Notes: a model not told the origin generated them from the letters alone. A stretch of DNA of 64,000 bases from Bradyrhizobium sp. LTSP885 (GCF_000938305.1 NZ_JYMT01000043.1:62001-126000), one strand, 5' to 3'. Shown: positions 33,046 through 42,676, counted from the stretch's first letter. Numbers and translations: made by a program.

Positions 33046-34329
33046 TCAATCCACCAAAATCACGCGCACGTCGTTGACGTTGGTCAGCGTCGGGCCCGTC
33101 AGCAACAAATCGCCGGTCTGCGCGAAGAATCCCGTCGCGTCGTTGTTTGCGAGATAGGCCTTCGGATCCAGCCCCAGCGATTTCATCTTCGCAAATGTCG
33201 CCTGATCGATGACCGCGCCGGCCGGATCGCTGGCGCTGCCGGCGCCGCCGTCGGCGCCGTCGGTGTCGGCGGCGAGTGCCGAGATGTCGGGCGTATCCTG
33301 GAGCAGATCGGCGAGCGCCAGCGCGTATTCCTGGTTGGGGCCGCCGCGGCCGTTGCCGCGTACGGTCACCGTGAGCTCGCCGCCGGAGATGATCGCGACG
33401 CGCTTGCCCTCGCTGCGGGCCTGCAGCGCGAGGCGGGCGTGAGCGGCGGCGACGTCACGGGCCTCGCCTTCGAGATCGGCGCCGAGCGCGATCGTCTCGT
33501 AGCCGGCGTCGCGCGCGACTTTCACCGCGGCATCGATCGAGGCCTCTGGTTTCGCCAGCAGTTCGAACGTCGCGCGCGCAAAGGCGGGATCGCCGGGCTT
33601 GCAGCTCTCGTTCCTGGGATCGTCGAGCGCCCGGCGTACGGCGTCGTCGACCGCGAGATTGTATCTGGCGACCAGCGCGCGGGCGTCGGCGAGTGTCGTC
33701 GTATCAGGCACCGTCGGCCCCGATGCGATCGCGGAGGGATCATCATGCGGCACGTCTGATATCGCGAGCGTCACGATCTCGGCGGCGCGTTGGCCGGCGC
33801 GCGCCAGCCGTCCGCCCTTGATGCGCGACAGGTGCTTGCGGACGATGTTCATCTCGCCGATCGGCGCGCCCGAGCGCAGCAGCGCGCGGTTGACCTGCTG
33901 CTTCTGCGCAAAGCTCACGCCCTCGACCGGTGCGATCCAGTTCGCCGAGCCGCCGCCGGTCAGCAGCACCAGCAAGAGATCGTCAGACGTCGCCTCGGCA
34001 GCGAGCCGCAGCGTATCGTCGGCCGCCTTCAGCCCGGCCTCGTCGGGCACGGGATGGCCGGCCTCGACCACCTTGATGCGCCGGGTCGGCACGCCGTGGC
34101 CGTGACGCGTCGTCGCGATGCCGACCAGCCGAGACGGATCGAGCCCGAGCCCGTCGAGATAGTGCCGTTCGGCCGCCGCGGCCATCGCGCCGGCGCCCTT
34201 GCCGGCGGCGAGGCAGATGATCCGTCCCTTCGGCACCGGCCGCAGCCGTGACGCCAGCACGACGTCGGGGTGCGCGGCCGCAACGGCGGCATCGAAGATC
34301 GAACGCAGCAGGGGACGTCGGTCGGTCAT
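33046..34329 (-). CDS. Glycerate 2-kinase GckA/TtuD (MOFRL family), 427 aa
   Basis: A glycerate kinase of the MOFRL class, producing 2-phosphoglycerate from D-glycerate and ATP. Signatures: LAAGKGAGAMAAAAE, LLTGGGSANW, HLSRIKGGRLA, DVPHDDPSAIASGPTVPD, and the C-terminal MOFRL segment ISGGELTVTVRGNGRGGPNQEYALAL. The length is typical. ATG 34329 is the family start; the ribosome site is weak. It stands alone between a REP-like repeat and the binding-protein array, and is not evidently linked to either. Confidence 0.93.
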   Translation of the reverse strand: MTDRRPLLRSIFDAAVAAAHPDVVLASRLRPVPKGRIICLAAGKGAGAMAAAAERHYLDGLGLDPSRLVGIATTRHGHGVPTRRIKVVEAGHPVPDEAGLKAADDTLRLAAEATSDDLLLVLLTGGGSANWIAPVEGVSFAQKQQVNRALLRSGAPIGEMNIVRKHLSRIKGGRLARAGQRAAEIVTLAISDVPHDDPSAIASGPTVPDTTTLADARALVARYNLAVDDAVRRALDDPRNESCKPGDPAFARATFELLAKPEASIDAAVKVARDAGYETIALGADLEGEARDVAAAHARLALQARSEGKRVAIISGGELTVTVRGNGRGGPNQEYALALADLLQDTPDISALAADTDGADGGAGSASDPAGAVIDQATFAKMKSLGLDPKAYLANNDATGFFAQTGDLLLTGPTLTNVNDVRVILVD

Positions 34330-34561
34330 GGCAGGACTCACGAACAGCAGGGTGTGACGAGATGAAGCTGAATTGCAAGCTGCAGCATTCCCTCTCCCGC
34401 TTGCGGGGGGCCAGGGGAGCGCTTGCACGATTTCGGAATATTGGAAGAATAACGCGGAGTTGCCCGACGTGTCAAGTTCCTGGTCGAGCGTCGGCCGTCA
34501 TCGGTTACTTTGGATCGGCTACTTTGCATGGGGTTGTTTTCGATATTTTCAGGTGATCCCG

Positions 34562-35794
34562 CTAGTTGCCGACGATTTCACCACTGATGACGTCGCCGAA
34601 CAGCTGCCAGCGTTCGCCCTTGAACTGCATCAGTTGCAACTGCTCGATCGGCTGGAAGTCGTCGGGGCCGGTCGACAGCGTCACGCCTGGCAGCAGGCCG
34701 CCCTGCGCGAACTGCTGCAGGCTCGCCGCCTGCTTCATGACATTGGCGCGCGTCAGGTCATCGCCGCAGCGGCGCAGCACCTCGACCATGGTGGTCGCCA
34801 TGTTGTAGCCGGTCATCGCGGAGGCATCGACGCGATTGGTCTCGGGCATGTATTTGGCGAGCAGCTCGTCGAACGCCTTCATGCCGGCGTCATCCTTCCA
34901 CTGCGGGTCGCTGGCGTCCTTGGCGTAGGCTGCCGAGATCACGCCCTGCGCATTGTCCATGCCCGCCGGTCGCATCACGGTTGCGGTCGAGGCCGAGACG
35001 TTGGAGACGATCGTGACCGGCTTCCAGTTCATCTCGCCGACCTTCTTGATCGCCTGCGCGCCGAATTTCGGCGTAGTGAAGAAGATGATGACGTCGGGGT
35101 TGGATGATTTCAGCCGCACCACGTGCGAGTCGATGGTGGGCTCGGCAACCTCGTAGCTCTCCTCGGCGACGATGCGCGCGGGATCGCTGGCGAAGCCGTC
35201 CTTGAGGCCCTTGAGATAGTCCTTGCCCATGTCGTCGTTCTGGTAGAGCACCGCGATCTTCGCGGCCGGCTTCTCCTTGATCAGATATTTCGCGTAGATG
35301 CGCGACTCGCTCTGGTAGCTCGGCAGCCAGCCCATGGTCCATGGGAAGGTCTGTGGGGCGTTCCACTTGGTCGCACCGGTGGCGACGAACAGCTGCGGCA
35401 CCTTCTTGGCGTTGAGGTACTTCTGGATTGCGGTGTTCGAGGCGGTGCCGAGCGTGCCGAACAGGAACAGCACCTCGTCGCTCTCGACCAGCTTGCGGGC
35501 CTGCTCGACCGCCTTGGGCGGCGAATAGGCATCGTCATAGGAGATGAAGTTGATCTTGCGCCCGTTGATGCCGCCGTCGTCGTTCGCCTTCTTGAACACG
35601 GCGGCCATCGCCTTGCCGACCACGCCATAGGCCGAGGCCGGCCCGCTATAGGGCACGATGTTGCCGATCCTGATCTCGGTGTTGCTGGCGCCCGTATCGT
35701 ATTTCTTCTGCGCCAGCGCCGCGCTGCAGCTCGCGGCGGCAATGGTGAGGCCGAGGAGGGCGGTCGCGACGCGGTGTCTGATCGGCATAGCCAC
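34562..35794 (-). CDS. ABC periplasmic binding protein, array member 1, 410 aa
   Basis: A Liv-type receptor with a signal peptide (ATALLGLTIAAASCSAALAQ). It shares with the next three genes the N-terminal block QKKYDTGASNTEIRIGNIVP, the EQARKLVESDEV segment and CGDDLTRANVMKQAASL near the C-terminus. It is the most divergent of the four (FLFGTLGTASNTAIQ, GEMNWKPVTIVSNVSAS). GTG 35794 lies seven bases after GGAGA; ATG 35788 is the alternative. No hairpin follows its stop. The ligand is unknown; carboxylates related to the pim pathway are the contextual guess. Confidence 0.9.
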   Translation of the reverse strand: MAMPIRHRVATALLGLTIAAASCSAALAQKKYDTGASNTEIRIGNIVPYSGPASAYGVVGKAMAAVFKKANDDGGINGRKINFISYDDAYSPPKAVEQARKLVESDEVLFLFGTLGTASNTAIQKYLNAKKVPQLFVATGATKWNAPQTFPWTMGWLPSYQSESRIYAKYLIKEKPAAKIAVLYQNDDMGKDYLKGLKDGFASDPARIVAEESYEVAEPTIDSHVVRLKSSNPDVIIFFTTPKFGAQAIKKVGEMNWKPVTIVSNVSASTATVMRPAGMDNAQGVISAAYAKDASDPQWKDDAGMKAFDELLAKYMPETNRVDASAMTGYNMATTMVEVLRRCGDDLTRANVMKQAASLQQFAQGGLLPGVTLSTGPDDFQPIEQLQLMQFKGERWQLFGDVISGEIVGN

Positions 35795-35945
35795 TTGAAG
35801 GTCTCCCGGTTCTTGCGCGCCTCACGGAAAGGCGCCGGCTTGTTGTTCGCTCTGCCGCATCGATACCTAGCGCATCGCCAAGTGGAGTGTAAACGGCCGG
35901 GCCGTCTGCGTTTTTGTCGGTGAGGCGTCGGAAGCGAAAGACAAA

Positions 35946-35976
35946 GCAAAACCCCCTGCGAAAGTGTCGCAGGGGG
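35946..35976 (-). terminator. Rho-independent terminator after receptor 2
   Basis: On the minus strand, CCCCCTGCGA (35976-35967) pairs with TCGCAGGGGG (35961-35952), then TTTTGC. It lies 26 bases after the stop of the 36003-37232 gene. Confidence 0.88.
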
Positions 35977-36002
35977 CAGGATTTCCACGATGCGGGAAAG
36001 CT

Positions 36003-37232
36003 TCAGCCGCCGACGTCGGCGCTGATCACGTCGCCGAACAGTTCCCACTTCTCGCCCTTGAACTTCATCAGTTGCAACTGGCTGATCGGGGCGAAATCGC
36101 TCGGGCCGGTGTTGATCTTGATGCCGGGCAGCAGCACCTCGGTGCGGAAGTCCTGCAGGTTCGCTGCCTGTTTCATGACGTTCTCGCGGGTCAGATTATC
36201 GCCGCACTGCTTCAGCACCTGTACCAGGGTCTGGGCCACGCCGAAGCCGACAACGGTGCCGCCGTCGAGCCTGTCGCCTTCAGGAAAATCCTTGGCCATG
36301 AAGGCGTAGAACTCCTTCATGCCGGGATCATTGTCCCATTGCCTGTCGGAGGCGTCCTTCAGGTAGTTGGCCGAGATGATGTCCTGCGCGTTCTCATAGC
36401 CGGCCGGCCTGATCACCGAGCCGACCGAGGCCGACACGTTGTTGAGGAAGTGGGTCGGCTTCCAGCCGAGCTCCGTGACCTTCTTGATCGCCTGCGCCGC
36501 GAATTTCGGCGTTGCGATGTCGACGAAGACATCGGCGTTGCTCGACTTCAGCTTGACGATGTGGTTGTCGATGGATGGCTCGGAGGTCTCAAAGCTCTCC
36601 TCGGCGACGATCATGCTCGCGGCCTTCTGGCCGAGCCCGTCCTTGAGGCCCTTCAGGTAGTCCTTGCCGTAATCGTCATTCTGGAAGATCACCGCGATCT
36701 TGGCGTTCGGCATGTTCTTCAGGATGTACTTCGCGTAGATCTGGGTCTCGCTCTGATAGTTGGGCTGCCAGCCCATGGTCCATGGAAACTCCTTCGGGTC
36801 GTTCCATTTGGTGGCGCCGGTGGCGACGAACAGCTGCGGCACCTTCTTGGAGTTCATGTACTTCTGGATCGCCGAGTTCGACGGTGTGCCGAGCGAGTTG
36901 AAGACCAGCAGCACCTCGTCGCTCTCGACCAGCTTGCGGGCCTGCTCCACCGCCTTCGGCGGCGAGTAGGCGTCGTCATAGGAGACGAAGTTGATCTTGC
37001 GGCCATTGATGCCGCCGGCATCGTTGATCTTCTTGAAGTAGGCGGCCTCGGTGCGGCCGATGATGCCGTAGGCGGACGCGGGGCCGCTATAGGGCATGAT
37101 GTTGCCGATCTTGATCTCGGTGTCGGTGGCGCCGGTGTCGTATTTCTTCTGGGCCACGGAGGGGTCGGTGGTTGCTGCGAGCAGTGCGAGGGCAGCCGAA
37201 AAGGCCCCCAATCGCAGATGGATAGCAGGCAT
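36003..37232 (-). CDS. ABC periplasmic binding protein, array member 2, 409 aa
   Basis: A close paralogue of the neighbours: signal peptide (LGAFSAALALLAATTDPSVAQ), QKKYDTGATDTEIKIGNIMP, PQLFVATGATKWNDPKEFPW. It differs in the central ligand region (FVDIATPKFAAQAIKKVTELGWKPTHFLNNVSAS, about residues 225-258). GGGAGATCAAA precedes the ATG. A strong terminator follows, so it can be expressed as its own unit. Confidence 0.92.
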   Translation of the reverse strand: MPAIHLRLGAFSAALALLAATTDPSVAQKKYDTGATDTEIKIGNIMPYSGPASAYGIIGRTEAAYFKKINDAGGINGRKINFVSYDDAYSPPKAVEQARKLVESDEVLLVFNSLGTPSNSAIQKYMNSKKVPQLFVATGATKWNDPKEFPWTMGWQPNYQSETQIYAKYILKNMPNAKIAVIFQNDDYGKDYLKGLKDGLGQKAASMIVAEESFETSEPSIDNHIVKLKSSNADVFVDIATPKFAAQAIKKVTELGWKPTHFLNNVSASVGSVIRPAGYENAQDIISANYLKDASDRQWDNDPGMKEFYAFMAKDFPEGDRLDGGTVVGFGVAQTLVQVLKQCGDNLTRENVMKQAANLQDFRTEVLLPGIKINTGPSDFAPISQLQLMKFKGEKWELFGDVISADVGG

Positions 37233-37333
37233 TTTGATCTCCCTTGGATCACGATGAATGTGTCATGTTCTTTTGATTGAGAGCACTTCGCGGCTCCTCG
37301 CGATATTGAATACCTTTCGCCCTTTGCCAGCAA

Positions 37334-37366
37334 CAAAAAGCCCCCCGCGGTCGTGGCACGGGAGGC
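37334..37366 (-). terminator. Rho-independent terminator after receptor 3
   Basis: On the minus strand, GCCTCCCG (37366-37359) pairs with CGGGGGGC (37347-37340), then TTTTTGTTG. It lies 47 bases after the stop of the 37414-38640 gene. Confidence 0.82.
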
Positions 37367-37413
37367 GTCATTTAGTCGAAGGCGCGGACCCGGGAAGCGC
37401 CGGACGCGGACGA

Positions 37414-38640
37414 TCAATGGCTCATATTGCTTGAAATGATGTCGCCGAACAACTCCCACTTCTCGCCCTTGAAGCGCATCAACCGCAGCTGCTTGATCGG
37501 TGCGAAGTCGGTCGCCGACGTGTTGATGGTGATGCCGGGCAGCAACGTGTCGGCGGTGAAGTCTTTCAGGCTCGCGGCCTGCTTCATGACGTTGGTGCGG
37601 GTGAGATCGTCGCCACACATCTCCAGCACCCTCACCATGGTCTGCGCGGCGCCGTAGCCGAAGGCTGTAGCGCCGTCGAGCCTGTTGCCTTCCGGATAAT
37701 CCTGCTTGAGGAAGGCAAGGAATTTCTGCATGCCGGGGTCGTTGTTCCATTGCGGGTCGGCGCCGTCCTTCAGGTAGGCGGCCGACAGGATGCCCTGGGA
37801 ATTCTCGAAGCCCGCCGGCTGCATCACGCCGCCGACGGACGCCGAGACGTTGGCGACGATCTGCAGCGGTGCCCAGGCGATCTCGGCGGCCTTCTTGATC
37901 GCCTGTGCCGCGAATTTCGGCGTCGCGATGCTGATGAAGGTGTCGGCGCCGGCGGCCTTGAGCTTGACGATGTGATCGTCGATCGTGGGCTCCGAGGTCT
38001 CGTAGCTTTCCTCGGCGACGATCATCGATGCCTTGTCGCCGAAGGCGTGCTTCAGGCCCTTGAGGTAGTCCTTGCCGAAGTCATCGTTCTGGTAGAACAC
38101 GGCCACCTTGGCGTTCGGCTTCTCCCTGATGATGTATTTTGCATAGATATGCGCCTCGTCCTGGTAGCTGGGCTGCCAGCCGATGGTCCAGGGAAATTCC
38201 TTCGGGTTGTTCCATCTGGAGGCACCGGAGGCGACGAACAGCTGCGGCACCTTCTTCTCGTTCATGTATTTCTGGATCGCCGAGTTGGTCGAGGTGCCGA
38301 GCGAGTTGAACACCAGCAGCACCTCGTCGCTTTCGACCAGCTTGCGCGCCTGCTCCACCGTCTTCGCCGGCGAGTAGCCGTCGTCGTAGGAGATGAACGT
38401 GATCTTTCGGCCGTGGATGCCGCCCTGTGCGTTGATCATCTTGAAATAGGCGGCCTCGGTCTTGCCGATCACCCCGTAGGCCGAGGCAGGGCCGCTGTAG
38501 GGCATGATGTTGCCGATCTTGATCTCGGTGTCGCTGGCCCCGGTGTCGTAGGTCTTCTGGGCCATTGCGACATCGCCACTCGCCACGATCAGTGCAAGCG
38601 CTGTCAAGAGCGCCGTCAGGGACAGGCGTACAGCAGTCAT
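37414..38640 (-). CDS. ABC periplasmic binding protein, array member 3, 408 aa
   Basis: Third paralogue: signal peptide (SLTALLTALALIVASGDVAMAQ is the hydrophobic part), QKTYDTGASDTEIKIGNIMP, LFVASGASRWNNPKEFPW. Start ATG 38640 follows GGGGAAACC; the frame is open 33 bases upstream. Compared with members 2 and 4 it has its own central segment (TFISIATPKFAAQAIKKAAEIAWAPLQIVANVSAS, about residues 225-259). Followed by its own terminator. Confidence 0.92.
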   Translation of the reverse strand: MTAVRLSLTALLTALALIVASGDVAMAQKTYDTGASDTEIKIGNIMPYSGPASAYGVIGKTEAAYFKMINAQGGIHGRKITFISYDDGYSPAKTVEQARKLVESDEVLLVFNSLGTSTNSAIQKYMNEKKVPQLFVASGASRWNNPKEFPWTIGWQPSYQDEAHIYAKYIIREKPNAKVAVFYQNDDFGKDYLKGLKHAFGDKASMIVAEESYETSEPTIDDHIVKLKAAGADTFISIATPKFAAQAIKKAAEIAWAPLQIVANVSASVGGVMQPAGFENSQGILSAAYLKDGADPQWNNDPGMQKFLAFLKQDYPEGNRLDGATAFGYGAAQTMVRVLEMCGDDLTRTNVMKQAASLKDFTADTLLPGITINTSATDFAPIKQLRLMRFKGEKWELFGDIISSNMSH

Positions 38641-38699
38641 GGTTTCCCCACCGCGTGTTCTTGGTCCGCGCATTCAATACCATCGGCACGGGCCGTCAA

Positions 38700-38732
38700 C
38701 AAAAAGCCCCCGCGACGTCAGCCGCGGGGGCT
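38700..38732 (-). terminator. Rho-independent terminator after receptor 4
   Basis: On the minus strand, AGCCCCCGCG (38732-38723) pairs perfectly with CGCGGGGGCT (38714-38705), then TTTTGTTG. It lies 25 bases after the stop of the 38758-39996 gene and would end the liv transcript here. Confidence 0.9.
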
Positions 38733-38757
38733 CTCGGTTCATTCTTGCACTGCAACG

Positions 38758-39996
38758 TTATTCGGCAGCGACGTCACCCGAGATGGTCTCGCCGAACAGT
38801 TCCCACTTCTGACCCTTGAAGCGCTGCATCTGCAGTTGCGAGATCGGCGCAAAGTCGGTCGCCGAGGTGTTGATCTTCACGCCCGGCAACAGCGTGTCGG
38901 GCGTGAAGTCCTTCAGGCTCGCCGCCTGCTTCATGACGTTGGCGCGGGTGAGGTCGTCGCCGCACATTTCGAGCACCTTGGCCAGCGTTTGCGCCGCGCC
39001 ATAGCCGTAGACGACGCTGTTGTCGGTCTTGTCGGCACCCGGCATGTACTTGTCGACGAACGCGCTCCACTTCTTCATGCCGGGATCGGTGACCCATTGC
39101 GGGTCGGTGCCGTCCTTGGCATAGGCGGCCGAGAGCACGCCCTGGGCATTCTCGAAGCCCGCCGGCTGCATCACGCTGCCGACCGAGATCGAGACGTTGG
39201 TGACGATCTGCAGCGGCTTCCAGCCGAGTTCGCCAGTCTTCTTGATGGCTTGCGCGGCAAATTTCGGCGTGGCGTAGATCAGGAACACGTCGGGGTTGGC
39301 GGCCTTGATCTTGACGATATGGCCGTCGATCGAGGGCTCGGACACTTCATAGCTTTCCTCCATGATGATGGTGGAGGCGGCCTTGGCGCCGAACCCGTCC
39401 TTGGTGCCCTTGAGGTAGTCTTTGCCGAAATCGTCGTTCTGATAGAGGATCGCGACCTTGGCGTCGGGCTTCTCCTTCATCAGCCATTTGGCATAGATTT
39501 GTGCCTCGCTCTGGTAGCTCGGCTGCCAGCCGATGGTCCACGGGAAGGCCTTCGGGTCGTTCCACTTGGTTGCACCGGTGGCGACGAACAGCTGCGGGAT
39601 CTTCTTGGCGTTGAGGTACTTCTGGATCGCGGTGTTCGACGGGGTGCCGAGCGGATTGAACACGACGAGGACCTCGTCGCTTTCGGCAAGCTTGCGCACC
39701 TGCTCGACTGCCTTTGGCGGCGAATAGGCGTCGTCATAGCTGACGAAGCTGACCTTGCGGCCGTTGATGCCGCCCTGATCGTTGATCATCTTGAAATAGG
39801 CTTCTTCGGTCTTGCCGATCACGCCGTAGGCGGAAGCAGGTCCGCTGTAGGGCATGATGTTGCCGATCTTGATCTCGGTGTCGGTGGCCCCGGTGTCGTA
39901 CTTCTTCTGGGCGAACGCGGCGGTGGAGGTCACAGCAAAAGCGGCGACCGCCGCGGCAGCCGCGGCAGCCGCGGCGATGCGTAGTCTCGAAAGCAT
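38758..39996 (-). CDS. ABC periplasmic binding protein, array member 4, 412 aa
   Basis: Fourth paralogue and the one physically joined to the permease operon (29 bases after livM). Its signal peptide is unusual, with a run of nine alanines (RIAAAAAAAAAVAAFAVTS). The body is close to member 3 (DKTDNSVVYGYGAAQTLAKVLEMCGDDL). GGAGACACT precedes the ATG. It is the likely principal receptor of this transporter. Confidence 0.92.
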   Translation of the reverse strand: MLSRLRIAAAAAAAAAVAAFAVTSTAAFAQKKYDTGATDTEIKIGNIMPYSGPASAYGVIGKTEEAYFKMINDQGGINGRKVSFVSYDDAYSPPKAVEQVRKLAESDEVLVVFNPLGTPSNTAIQKYLNAKKIPQLFVATGATKWNDPKAFPWTIGWQPSYQSEAQIYAKWLMKEKPDAKVAILYQNDDFGKDYLKGTKDGFGAKAASTIIMEESYEVSEPSIDGHIVKIKAANPDVFLIYATPKFAAQAIKKTGELGWKPLQIVTNVSISVGSVMQPAGFENAQGVLSAAYAKDGTDPQWVTDPGMKKWSAFVDKYMPGADKTDNSVVYGYGAAQTLAKVLEMCGDDLTRANVMKQAASLKDFTPDTLLPGVKINTSATDFAPISQLQMQRFKGQKWELFGETISGDVAAE

Positions 39997-40025
39997 AGTG
40001 TCTCCTGGTTTCTTCTTGGGTATTG

Positions 40026-41069
40026 TTAGTTCTTCTTGAGTTTTCCGATCAGTTGCTGGGCAACGATCGCAACTTGCCTGGCGCCATGCGGCACGAGGAA
40101 GATGACGAGGAACAGCAGCACGCCGAACACCGCGCCGGAGAGGCCCTTGGAGAAGCTCTCGGCGATGTTGGGCACGAAGATGATGAAGGCACTTCCTACG
40201 ATCGAGCCGGGCAGCCAGCCGACGCCGCCGACCACCATGCCGAGGAACAGCTGGATCGCGAGCGTGATGGTGTAGCCGTCGGGCGCCACGAATTGCACCG
40301 CAATGGCGCCGAGACCGCCGGCAACGCCGGTGATGCCGGCCGAGACGCCGAACGCCAGCGTCTTGTACAGCGCGACGTCGACGCCCATGGCGGAGGCCGC
40401 GATCTCATTGTCGCGGATCGCCATGAAGGCGCGGCCCGAACGCGAGCGCAGCAGGTTCACCGAAGCGATATAGATCGCGATCCCGACCGCCAGCGTGAAG
40501 TAATACAGCCACATGTCCTGCGAGATCGACTTGTGGAACCACGAGGCCATCGCCTGCAGCAATTCGGGCGCGTCCGGCTTGGTCACGACCAGGCCCTGCA
40601 CGCCGCCGGTCCAGTGCTCGAAATAGCCGAGTTTCAACAGCTGCGGCATCGCGGTGGCGAGCGCAAACGTCGCAAGCGCCAGATAGACGCCGCTGAGCCG
40701 CAGCGCCGGCTGGCCGAACAGGAAGCCGAAGCCGAAGCAGACGATGCCGGCGATCGGCAGCGTCAGAGCATAGTTCATGCCCACGTGCTCCATCAGGATC
40801 GCCGAAGTGTAGGCGCCGACCGCGTAGAACGCGCTCTGGCCGAGCGAGAACTGTCCGCTGCCACCGGTCAGGATGTTCAGCGCCAGCACCGCGAGGGCGT
40901 AAATCAGCAGCATCGTCAACTGAAAGATGATGAAGTTCTTCACGAACAGCGGGACGAGGATGAGCACGGCCAGCACCACGAGTGAGGTGCCGAAGCCGAG
41001 TGTCATGGCTCGCTTGGGAACGGCCTCGACGGCCGGGGCTTCGGTGACGATGTCTTCAGCGGTGCTCAT
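40026..41069 (-). CDS. livM: LivM-type ABC permease, 347 aa
   Basis: A LivM-family inner-membrane subunit with about ten helices: GSGQFSLGQSAFYAVGAYTS is the conserved N-terminal signature and LRSRSGRAFMAIRDNEIAASAMGV the ATPase-contact loop. Start ATG 41069 lies 2 bases after the livH stop; a TTG 6 bases earlier overlaps it. The N-terminal ~25 residues (EDIVTEAPAVEAVPKRA) are a polar extension. Substrate specificity rests with the receptors downstream. Confidence 0.92.
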   Translation of the reverse strand: MSTAEDIVTEAPAVEAVPKRAMTLGFGTSLVVLAVLILVPLFVKNFIIFQLTMLLIYALAVLALNILTGGSGQFSLGQSAFYAVGAYTSAILMEHVGMNYALTLPIAGIVCFGFGFLFGQPALRLSGVYLALATFALATAMPQLLKLGYFEHWTGGVQGLVVTKPDAPELLQAMASWFHKSISQDMWLYYFTLAVGIAIYIASVNLLRSRSGRAFMAIRDNEIAASAMGVDVALYKTLAFGVSAGITGVAGGLGAIAVQFVAPDGYTITLAIQLFLGMVVGGVGWLPGSIVGSAFIIFVPNIAESFSKGLSGAVFGVLLFLVIFLVPHGARQVAIVAQQLIGKLKKN

Positions 41070-41071
41070 GA

Positions 41072-41950
41072 TCAAACTCGCTTGACGATGGGCCGGCCAA
41101 ACAGCCCAGCCGGTTTGACAACCAACACGGTGATGATCAGCGCAAGCGCGATCGGTAGCTTCAATTCATTGCCGACGCCGGGGATATAGGTCCCGACCAG
41201 GTTTTCGAAGATCCCGACCAGGAAGCCGCCCATCACAGCACCGAACGGACTGGTCAGGCCGCCGAGCACGGCGGCGGCAAATCCGTAGATCAGCACGCCC
41301 AGCATCATGTTGGGCTCGAGGAACACCACCGGCGCGATCATCATGCCGGCGACCGAGCCGATCGCGGCGGCCATGCCCCAGCCCAGCGCGATCATCCACG
41401 AGGTGTTGATGCCGACCAGCCGCGCCGATTCAGGAAGCGACGCGGCCGCGCGCATCGCGAGGCCCACCCGGGTGAAGCGAAAGAAGAAGAACAGCATGAC
41501 CAGCATCAACAGCGTGATGCCGATCATGCCGGCCTGGTGGGTCGAGATCAGCTGGCTGCCGAGGAACGGCGAAGAGCCGAACGGCGTCGGATATTGCTTG
41601 ATGGTGAAGTCCCAGATCAGGCCGGCGACGCTGTTGATGATCGCGTACAGCGCGATGAAGCCGGCGACGTTGGTCAGGATCGGCGCCTTCGCCAGCGGCT
41701 TGAACAGCAATCGCTCGATCGCGATGCCCGCGGCGAACGAAAACGCGACGGTGAGGACGAAGGCTCCCCAGTAGGGGATGCCCCATTGCATCAACTGCCA
41801 GGAGACGAAGGTCGAGAACATCGCCATTTCGCCCTGGGCGAAATTCAGATGGTCGATGGCCTGGTAGATCATGACCACCGCGAGCGCCATGCAGGCGTAG
41901 ATCGCGCCGGTGGCGATGCCGGCCAGGACCTGGTTGGCAAAAAGCTCCAT
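41072..41950 (-). CDS. livH: LivH-type ABC permease, 292 aa
   Basis: LivH-family permease: GIATGAIYACMALAVVMIYQAIDHLNFAQGEMAMF (residues 11-45) and FFFRFTRVGLAMRAAASLPESARLVGI (contact loop) are diagnostic. The standard length is about 290. It is 12 bases after livF and 2 bases before livM in one minus-strand operon. Confidence 0.93.
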   Translation of the reverse strand: MELFANQVLAGIATGAIYACMALAVVMIYQAIDHLNFAQGEMAMFSTFVSWQLMQWGIPYWGAFVLTVAFSFAAGIAIERLLFKPLAKAPILTNVAGFIALYAIINSVAGLIWDFTIKQYPTPFGSSPFLGSQLISTHQAGMIGITLLMLVMLFFFFRFTRVGLAMRAAASLPESARLVGINTSWMIALGWGMAAAIGSVAGMMIAPVVFLEPNMMLGVLIYGFAAAVLGGLTSPFGAVMGGFLVGIFENLVGTYIPGVGNELKLPIALALIITVLVVKPAGLFGRPIVKRV

Positions 41951-41962
41951 TGTCCTTGCTCC

Positions 41963-42676
41963 TCAGTAGCCGAGATAGGATTTGCGGACGTCTTCGTTGT
42001 TGGCGATGTCCTTGGCGTTGCCCGACATCACGATCCGTCCGGTTTCGATCACATAGGCCTGGTCGGCGAGCTCGAGCGCGAGCTGCGCGTTCTGCTCGAC
42101 CACCAGGATGGTGACCTTCTCCTCGCGATTGATCTTGCCCAGAATGCGGAACAGGTCGCGCACGATCAGCGGTGCAAGGCCGAACGACGGCTCGTCGAGC
42201 AGCATCAGCCGCGGCCGCAGCATCAGCGCGCGGGCGACTGCGAGCATCTGCTGCTCGCCGCCCGACAGCGTGCCGGCCTGCTGGGTGTAGCGCTGCTTCA
42301 GCACCGGGAAATGGTCATACATCCGCTCGATGTCGGCGACGATGTTCTTCTTGTCGGATCGGCTGATGGCGCCGAGCTGCAGGTTCTCCTCCACCGTCAT
42401 GGTGGTGAAGGTGCCGCGGCCCTGCGGCACATGCGCGATGCCGAGGCGGACGACGTTCTCGGTCGAGCGGGTGCCGATCGGCTTGCCCTCGAACTCGATT
42501 GCGCCGGTCGAGCGCACCATGTTGCAGATCGCCCGCAGCGTGGTGGTCTTGCCAGCGCCGTTGGCGCCGAGCAGCGTGGTCAGCGAGCCTTCGTTGAGCT
42601 GGAAGTTGAGGCCGTGCAGGGCCTGGACCTGGCCGTAATAGGCGCGCAGGTCCTTGACGTTGAGCATCGAGGTCAT
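41963..42676 (-). CDS. livF: LivF-type ABC ATPase, 237 aa
   Basis: ABC ATPase with Walker A GANGAGKTTTLRAI, signature LSGGEQQMLAVARAL and Walker B RLMLLDEPSFGLAPL, ending in the LivF-type YLGY. The ATG overlaps the livG stop by 4 bases (ATGA). Energises uptake by the LivH-LivM pair together with LivG. Confidence 0.94.
   Translation of the reverse strand: MTSMLNVKDLRAYYGQVQALHGLNFQLNEGSLTTLLGANGAGKTTTLRAICNMVRSTGAIEFEGKPIGTRSTENVVRLGIAHVPQGRGTFTTMTVEENLQLGAISRSDKKNIVADIERMYDHFPVLKQRYTQQAGTLSGGEQQMLAVARALMLRPRLMLLDEPSFGLAPLIVRDLFRILGKINREEKVTILVVEQNAQLALELADQAYVIETGRIVMSGNAKDIANNEDVRKSYLGY

Noticed and set aside
37750-39984. A 744-codon plus-strand open frame across the receptor array
   Set aside because: It is antisense to two binding-protein genes; its apparent internal repeats only mirror the paralogy of the opposite strand.
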